Assembly: GCA_019279435.1 (NCBI GenBank) | Contig: JAAALK010000286.1 | Span: forward strand, 26,183,931 to 26,247,930 | Direction: 5' to 3' | DNA from: Zizania palustris | Lineage: Eukaryota > Streptophyta > Magnoliopsida > Poales > Poaceae | DNA: 64,000 bases | Part shown: positions 57,330 to 64,000 of the stretch, one piece after another | Layout: every line of letters begins with the position of its first letter | Numbering within the stretch: the first letter of the stretch is position 1 | Position numbers and translations under genes: made by a program | Notes under the pieces: generated by a model | Told to the model about the DNA's origin: nothing | The model's database searches: none | The model's input: the letters and a program-made list of their open reading frames with translations, nothing else

Positions 57330-57894
57330 TGAGGAGCCATGCTGAATAGCGTGGGCCTCATGGCTCTAGAAGTGATGAGTCATTGTCAACGATAGTCAAA
57401 GAGGACTGAAGAAGAGAGGAGATCTGCTGTTTCATGGGCCGCGTGTGATTCAGGTACACGGGCAGCGAGCGACTGTCGGGCAGAGGAGGCTGCGAAGTCG
57501 GGCTGGCCCAATCCGGGTGCATGGGCCAGAAGCAGTAGAAGACCCACTGGCTGTTGACCAGGACTGACTCAGGTACACGGGCGGTGAGCGATTGCCGGGC
57601 TGAGAGAGCTGCGGAGTCGGGCCGGCCCAATCCGGGTACCTGGTGCAAAGTCGGTGGAGGCTTTGTCAGTTTCGGCGCAAAACTGACGACCGTCGATCTT
57701 GTATCCGACTGTCCAGAAGAGAAGCCGTAGTCGCTACGAAAACTTAGCTTCCGGATAAGTCATCTGTAACTCTAGGCCCACAGTCAGTCTGTCGTGTCTG
57801 TAAAAATACCTAAGGGCAGTAGAGTCTTTTCCTTTATTTTTGAGTCTGTAAAAACCCTAAGGGGCAGGTAGAATATTCCTAGTGTTGGGCTGCC

Positions 57895-57903
57895 TATAAA
57901 TAG
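57895..57903 (+). promoter_or_regulatory. TATA box of Copia-2
   Basis: TATAAATAG in the same GGACCCC context as in Copia-1's 3' LTR, here present in the 5' LTR. Confidence 0.75.
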
Positions 57904-58323
57904 GACCCCAACCCCTAGGGTTTGGACTACCCTTGTGCTGAAATCAAATCCACCTTTTGGGTCACTGTCTTCTCTCTCCTGTGTGCGCCGCCAGAGTCTT
58001 CCTCTCCCTGTTCTTGCATTCTTTTGGCTCAAATCTTTTGGATGCATTTAATCTTTGAACTCTGGTGAATTTATTGCTTGTATTTTGTTTGGTTTGGGGA
58101 GTTATTCCCTTACCTACGGGCTGCTGAATTTATTCTTGAAGAGAAGCTTCTTCGGCTGGGTGTGTTCTTCACGGTGGGAGTACTAGTTCTTGCTGTAGCA
58201 AGTAGTACTACTTTCCTGTAGCTACAGTATGCTAGTACTTTAGCCTTGCTTTTCCTGTGTTGCTTTTTGATCGAGTTGGCAGGGTCAAAGTCCCTTTTCT
58301 TGTGTGAAGTCCAACTCTGTGTT

Positions 58324-58859
58324 GCAGACTTTGAATCTGCAGGCTTCGAATCAGCAGACTTCGAATCAGCAGACTTCGAATCTGCAAGCTTCGAATCTGC
58401 AGACTTCGAATCTGCAAGCTTCGAACCTGCAGACTTCGAATCAGCAGGCTTCGAATCAGCAGACTTCGAATCTGCAAGCTTCGAATCTGCAGACTTCGAA
58501 TCTGCAAGCTTCGAACCTGCAGGCTTCGAATCAGCAGACTTCGAATCAGCAGACTTCGAATCTGCAAGCTTCGAATCTGCAGACTTCGAATCTGCAAGCT
58601 TCGAACCTGCAGACTTCGAATCAGCAGACTTCGAATCAGCAGACTTCGAATCTGCAAGCTTCGAATCTGCATACTTCGAATCTGCAACCTTCGAATCTGC
58701 ATACTTCGAATCTGCAACCTTCGAATCTGCATACTTCGAATCTGCATACTTCGAATCTGCATACTTCGAATCTGCAACCTCAGAATCTGCAACCTCAGAA
58801 TCTGCAACCTCAGAATCTGCAACCTCAGAATCAGCAAACTTCGAATCTGCAGACTTAGT
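58324..58859 (+). repeat. 15-bp tandem array in the Copia-2 LTR
   Basis: About 35 head-to-tail units of GCAGACTTCGAATCT with variants GCAAGCTTCGAATCT, GCAGGCTTCGAATCA, GCATACTTCGAATCT and GCAACCTCAGAATCT. Variants recur in blocks, a higher-order pattern from recent unequal exchange or slippage. Because 15 is a multiple of three and no unit has a stop in several frames, long open frames appear on both strands; they are not evidence of genes. Confidence 0.97.
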
Positions 58860-58991
58860 CAATCTGTTCTCGCGTTGCTGTTTAGTTTTTCTTTTTAAAA
58901 TGCGTTGGGTTTTGGGAGCAGGCCATTGATTCGAAAGAATTTTTAGGCGCCCATTCACCCCCCCTCTGGTCGCTACTTTCGGTCCTACAAG

Positions 58992-59004
58992 TGGTATCAG
59001 AGCC
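58992..59004 (+). other. Primer-binding site of Copia-2
   Basis: TGGTATCAGAGCC, two bases after the LTR, as in Copia-1. Confidence 0.94.
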
Positions 59005-59054
59005 TGGTTAGGGTTTTTCCATACCTTAACCGGTTCTAAACCCCGGTAGTGACC

Positions 59055-61805
59055 ATGACGTCTCCTGGCAAGGTCCCGTCCTTGGAAGCCTATGGCTATA
59101 ATTATTGGAAGACTCGCATGCGAGCTTATCTAATGAGCCAGGGCTCGGACATATGGGACATTTGTGTTCACACCACATTTGTCATTCTGCCAGTCACTGA
59201 GCATGGTACTGCTGGTATCATTGCTCAGCATCTGAGCAACAGTAAGGCTGTGAACATTCTGTTTTCTGGTTTAGGTCCCACTGAGTTTGAGCGTGTGAGT
59301 CATCTCTCCACTGCGAGAGAGATCTGGGCTACCCTCAAGGCACACCATGAGGGAACAGCACAGGTCAAGGCTCGGCTCTATCAGACCTACCGGCGTGAAT
59401 ATGAGAATTTCACACAGAAGCCGGGTGAATCTGTTGAGGCTTTGTTTGGTCGCTTTCAGTCGATCATTAACAAGCTTCGGGACAACAAGGCTGAGGGTGC
59501 TCAGTTAGTCTCAGATCACGAGCAGGCGCTCAAGGTTCTTCATACCTTGGACCCAAAGATCTGGGAGATCAAGGTATCATCTATCGTTGAGAGTACTTCT
59601 TACGATACCTTGACCATTTCTGAGTTGTTTAGCAAGCTGAAGGCCACTGAGGTAGATATCCAGTTGAGATCAAATCTCACTGGCTCTGGATCAAAATCCC
59701 TGGCCCTTGCTACACCTTCTGTTGATCCCTCTGCTGTGAGTTGTGCTGGGTTCTCTTTGATGTCTATCACTGAGGACCAGCTTGAGTTGTTGGGAGATGA
59801 TGATTTGTGTCTCTTTAACAACCGGGTGCGTCGTGTCTATGATAAAAGAATGTTCAAAAGACACGGCACAAAATCCGGATGCTTTGAATGTGGTGATCCA
59901 GGACACTTCATCGCCGACTGCCCCAAGCGCAATGGATACAAGAAGGGCACCAGTGGCAGCTTCCACGACTCCGGAAAGCATGAGAGCTCATCCTTCAACA
60001 AGGGCAAGCCGAAGACCCGATTCTTCAAGAAGGCCCTGAAGGACTACCGGCGAGAGAACAAGAAGCGCGACAAGGCCTTCTTCGCCGAGATGGAGAAGAG
60101 CTACTCCAAGAGATCCACGTCTTCTTCCTCTTCATCGAGCTCAAGTGATGAGGAGATCACCATCAAGAAGGGGAAGGACAAGGATGATCCGGCGGGCCTC
60201 TGCTTCATGGCCTTCGGAGACAAGCCGAAGAGCCGCTCACACCAGCGCCGAAGATCCCGCAAGAGCTTCTGCTCCATGGCTCTTGGGGATAGAGAAGAAA
60301 AGAGCTCCTCCGACGACTCTGACGACGACGATAGCAAGGTATCATCTTATGAGCGCGAAATTGTCGATTTACTTGAGAGCAATCGGTAGGAGTTAAAATA
60401 TCGGGAGAAACTGCTTAGGGGGGCTAAGAAAAGGATAGACGAGTTAGAGAGTGAGCTTGCCGTGGCCAACGGTAGGATTGAGAGTCTATCTTCTTCCCCT
60501 TGCTTGGGTGATAGCAGTGAGTGCCCGAAGTGTGAGGTGCTTCTGTGTGACCTGTCGACTTTGAAGTCCAGGTACACAGAAAGGGTTGAAGAAATGGACG
60601 CTTTGGCCACTGAGCTTGAAAGCGCTCAGCTGGAGCTGAAAGATGCTCAAGCCACTGTCGTCGCACCCTGTGTTGATTGCCCATCTCATCTAGCTACCTT
60701 AGCTGAGCTGAAATCCAAGGGCGATGAACATTTGGGTGATTTAGAGAGGTTGAGAGCTGAGCTTGCGCAGACTAGGCTAGAGCTTGAGACACTGTCAGTT
60801 CCACCCACTGTTTGTGAGAACTGCCTGTCTCTTAGAATGGAATTAATTAAGCTGAAAGCCGAGAAGTCTGTCCAGGTAGAGAGTGAGTGTGAGACCTGCT
60901 TGTCTCAGGTGGAGGTTCTAGCTTCCTTGAGAGAGGAGCTAGCAGATTCTCAGAATGAGAACTTTTACCTCCGTTCCATCCTGAGTTGGATCAGTGCCAG
61001 AGAGCCACAGCTTGGCATGATGATCCAGCAGTTCAAGAGGAAGGATGGGTTTGGAGTAGGTTACACCTACACCAAGGCTGACTTTGAGAGTGCCCTCAGC
61101 CGGGCAGTGGAATGGAGTAAAATGACTCCAGAGCAGAGGTATCCCAAGACTCACTCCACTGAGACCTCTCAGGCTTGTCAGCCCAAGGATGGAGTGATCC
61201 ATGAACCACCCAAAGCTCCACCCAAGAAGCCTATCTGGGTTCCTAAGCCCAAACACCTCCACTCTTCTCTAGACTCTCTTCCTGGACCCTCTCAGCCCAA
61301 GAAGACCACACCAAACACTACCCAGCCCAAGAACCCCAAGCCTCAACCACATCCCAAGAAGCCTACCTATCATTGTGAGTATTGTCAGAGAGACGGGCAT
61401 CTTGCGGAGTTTTGCTTCAGGAGGAAGCGGGTTGAGAGAGCAGAGAGGGCTCGTAGTGATCAGGTGCAGTTCTACCAGCAGGGTGGTAGACTGCGTGTTC
61501 CTCGGCGCGGGGAGAGGCTGGAGGCCAGGCCGCGTCGTGTAGGTGGTGGTAGAGGAGACGGCTTTCTTACCCGTGCTCCAGTTGATGGTGTTCGTTCCGG
61601 CAGAGTCCCAGACCGAGTTGGCTACGGTTCTGGACCTCGTGGCCGAAGGGTTAGGAAGAACCGTGGACCGCGTTTTGAGCCGCGTTTTGGTCCAAACTCT
61701 TTTGATGGTTTTCGCTTTCCATCTTTTGAGCAGATGGCTCGACACTGGTTTATCTCTTTTGCTAAACCTGGTGCCGGACCATTTGCTCCCACTTACAGAC
61801 ATTGA
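59055..61805 (+). pseudogene. gag: Copia-2 gag, one stop codon
   Basis: ATG 59055 to TGA 61803, about 916 codons, with the domain order of Copia-1 gag: capsid-like part, knuckle CFECGDPGHFIADC, Ser-rich acidic linker, coiled coil with CxxC pairs (CPKCEVLLC, CVDC, CENC, CETC), second knuckle CEYCQRDGHLAEFC, and Arg/Gly-rich tail. One TAG at 60387 replaces a CAG kept in Copia-1; everything else is open. The stop at 61803 is followed by pol in the -1 frame. Confidence 0.92.
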
Positions 61806-61807
61806 TT

Positions 61808-64000
61808 GTGCAGGACCGGGGACTGGAGGATGTTTGGATCATGGACTCAGGATGCTCTCGCCACATGACGGGACATCGCAGATGGTTCTCCAGTCTCACT
61901 CCCCCGAGCTCCAAAGAGTACATCACATTCGGGAACAGCGGTCAAGGGAAAGTAAGTGGCATAGGCTCAATCAACATTTCAGACCATTTCTCTTTAAAGA
62001 ATGTTGCTTTGGTTAAAAATCTGAACTTTAATTTAATCTCTGTGTCGCAACTTCTTGAGGATGGTTTGGAAGTGCGCTTTAAGAAGGGCAATTCTTCTGT
62101 GGTTGACTCTAGAGGGTCTTTGGTTTGTCAGAATTTACCCTTCGGTAAAGTTTTTCGAATTGACTTCTCTAGTTCTTTTGGCCCTTCTCGCTGTTTGATT
62201 GCTGGATCTTCTTCTGAGCTCTGGAAGTGGCATAGGAGGTTAGGTCATTTGAGTTTTGATCTGCTAGTCAGGTTAAGCTCTATGGACCTCATCCGAGGAT
62301 TGCCCAAGCTTAAGATGGAGAAGGATCTAGTTTGTCATCCCTGTCGTCATGGGAAAATGGTTGCCGCTTCTCACTCACCTGTGACTCAGGTGATGACTTC
62401 GTATCCAGGCGAGCTTTTACATTTGGACACTGTAGGTCCAGCTCGGGTACGCTCAGTCGGTGGGAAGTGGTATGCACTAGTGATTGTTGACGACTTTTCT
62501 CGTTTCTCGTGGGTTTTCTTTTTGGAGTCTAAGGATGAAACTTTTCAATTTGTCCATGACCTGATTTTGAAGCTGAAGAATGAGAACAATGGTCGGATGC
62601 GAGCAATTCGCTCTGACAACGGCTCTGAGTTCAAGAACTCTCAATTCGTCAGCTTCTGTGGTGATCAGGGTCTGGACCATCAGTTTTCTTCTCCTTATAC
62701 TCCCCCACAGAACGGCGTTGTGGAACGAAAGAACCGCATGCTAGTTGAGATGGCCAGGACAATGCTCGATGAGCACAGGACTCCTAGGCGTTTTTGGGCT
62801 GAGGCCATGAACACGGCTTGCTATCTGGCCAACCGCATTTTTCTTCGAGCTTACATTGGTAAGACATCATATGAGTTGCGGTTTGGCAGACAGCCCAAGG
62901 TAAGCCACTTGCGAGCGTTTGGCTGCAAGTGCTTTGTGCTCAAGAAGGGAGGGCACTTGGACAAGTTTGAGTCTCGTTGTTGGGATGGTGTTTTTCTTGG
63001 TTATGCATTGCATTCTCGAGGCTTCCGTGTTTGGAACCTCGAATCCCAGTTGCTTGTCGAGACGTGTGAGGTTTCTTTTGATGAGTCCTTGCCTTCTTTG
63101 ACTCCTTCTTTTGAGCTTTCTGGTGATGATGAGCTCGGAGAGTCCATCTTCGAGGAAGATGAGGATACTCCAGCGGCTGTTGAGGGCGGGCCTTCTGCAT
63201 CCCCCGCAGAGCCCACACCTTCTGTGACTTCGACTGATGATGAAGGCGGACCTCTGATCACTTCTTCCACTTCGATCGAGCCCCTTCAGTCGAGTCCAGA
63301 GGTGCCAGCTGCTGACTCCGGTGAGGTGACTTCAGATCACCAGGGAACCCGAGCAGTTCAGCGTGACCACCCCTCAGAGCTCATCATTGGTGATTTGACT
63401 GAGAGGACTTTGCGTTCTTCTGCCTCTCTCGCTGTGTTTGCTGAATCTGCGTTTGTTTCATCTTTTGAGCCCAGAGACGTTTCTCATGCTCTTTCTGATT
63501 CAAATTGGATTAATGCTATGCAAGAAGAGCTTGAGAATTTTGTCCGCAATCGGGTTTGGACACTAGTTGAGCCGCCACCTGGATGCAACCCCATAGGTAC
63601 CAAGTGGGTATTCAAAAACAAACAAGGTGAAGATGGGATTGTGGTGCGCAACAAGGCTCGACTAGTTGCCCAGGGTTATTGCCAGAAGGAAGGTATTGAT
63701 TTTGAAGAAACCTTCGCTCCTGTGGCCCGCCTTGAGTCCATTCGTATTCTTCTAGCTTTTGCCGTTTCGAAAGGTTTTAAGCTTTTTTCAAATGGACGTT
63801 AAGAGTGCTTTTCTGAACGGGTACATAGAAGAGGAGGTTTATGTTAGGCAACCCCCCGGTTTTGAGAACCCTAAGTTTCCTCGACATGTTTTTAAATTGC
63901 ACAAAGCTTTATACGGGTTGAAACAAGCCCCCAGGGCTTGGTATGACCGGTTAAAGCAGTTTTTGTTGGGGAAGGGTTTTGTGATGGGTGTTGTGGACAA
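61808..64000 (+). pseudogene. pol: Copia-2 pol, frameshifted, runs off the window
   Basis: Protease MDSGCSRHMTG near 61842; integrase finger HRRLGH...CHPCRHGK (62230-62350); core with LDTVGP, RSDNGSEF and NGVVERKN; Ser/Pro/Glu-rich spacer (63070-63350); reverse transcriptase from SDSNWINAMQEELENFVRN. The frame is open for more than 650 codons until an extra T in a T run (63783-63788; five Ts in Copia-1, six here) shifts it just before the MDV-SAFLNG motif. The downstream sequence is still well conserved in the shifted frame to the window end. Confidence 0.92.

Larger units (their letters stand above)
57330..58989 (+). repeat. 5' LTR of Copia-2 (1660 bp)
   Basis: Starts TGAGGAGCCATGC and ends TCCTACA. 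The first 470 bp and the TATA region match the full-length Copia-1 LTR; the downstream half differs and contains a 15-bp tandem array. Confidence 0.93.
57330..64000 (+). mobile_element. Ty1/copia SIRE/Maximus-like element Copia-2, 3' end outside window
   Basis: Same family as Copia-1, inserted in the Tekay 5' LTR; the base pairs before it, GGGGT (57325-57329), are the expected left target duplication. LTR, primer-binding site, gag and pol up to early reverse transcriptase are visible. It carries one stop in gag and one frameshift in pol although its host LTR is very young. Confidence 0.93.

Noticed and set aside
58110..58958. Long frames on both strands over the 15-bp array (for example a 282-codon minus-strand frame of ADSK-type repeats)
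   Set aside because: A 15-bp repeat without stops is open in several frames at once; open on both strands and confined to an LTR.

Overview
This is plant nuclear DNA, most likely from a grass or another monocot. I see no single-copy host gene, no RNA gene and no CRISPR array. Almost all of the window is transposable elements, many inserted into one another. The family mix points to a large monocot genome: long-LTR SIRE/Maximus-like and short-LTR Ale-like Ty1/copia elements, a Tekay-type chromovirus, Tat-type Ty3/gypsy elements with an archaeal-type RNase H, and CACTA DNA transposons. The grass assignment is inference; nothing here fixes a species.

Layout. (1) 1-13802: the 5' part of a CACTA transposon on the minus strand, continuing off the left edge, whose TNP2-type transposase gene is split by a complete Copia element (Copia-1, 851-11913). 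(2) 13803-14642: a short stretch of unassigned sequence. (3) 14643-17860: a complete second CACTA element with a matching 3-bp target duplication and a multi-exon TNP1-like gene. (4) 17864-18473: unassigned. (5) 18474-22604: a decayed Ale-type Copia, broken inside reverse transcriptase. (6) 22605-45871: an old Ty3/gypsy element (Gypsy-X) split by two Tat-type elements, T1 (22903-34428, in its LTR) and T2 (36510-45400, in its gag). (7) 45872-57329: a young Tekay chromovirus on the minus strand, next to Gypsy-X and probably inserted in it. (8) 57330-64000: a second member of the Copia-1 family (Copia-2), inserted into the upstream LTR of the Tekay element and running off the right edge.

Relative ages from by-eye LTR comparison: T1 is oldest (about 5-6% LTR difference), Copia-1 and T2 are intermediate (about 2-3% and 2%), and Tekay is youngest of those measurable (about 0.5%). 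Copia-2 must be younger than Tekay. Target-site duplications are exact for T1 (AGATC), T2 (ATATA) and CACTA-2 (AGT), and 4 of 5 match for Copia-1.

The least ordinary content is extra coding sequence inside the retroelements. The Tekay element has an intact 261-codon ORF between its primer-binding site and gag. T1 and T2 both carry a multi-exon antisense gene downstream of integrase with a conserved TATA box. T2 has a retained but inverted reverse-transcriptase segment between intact LTRs and a perfect target duplication. CACTA-2 keeps a TNP1-like gene with all visible splice sites, flanked by hairpin arrays.
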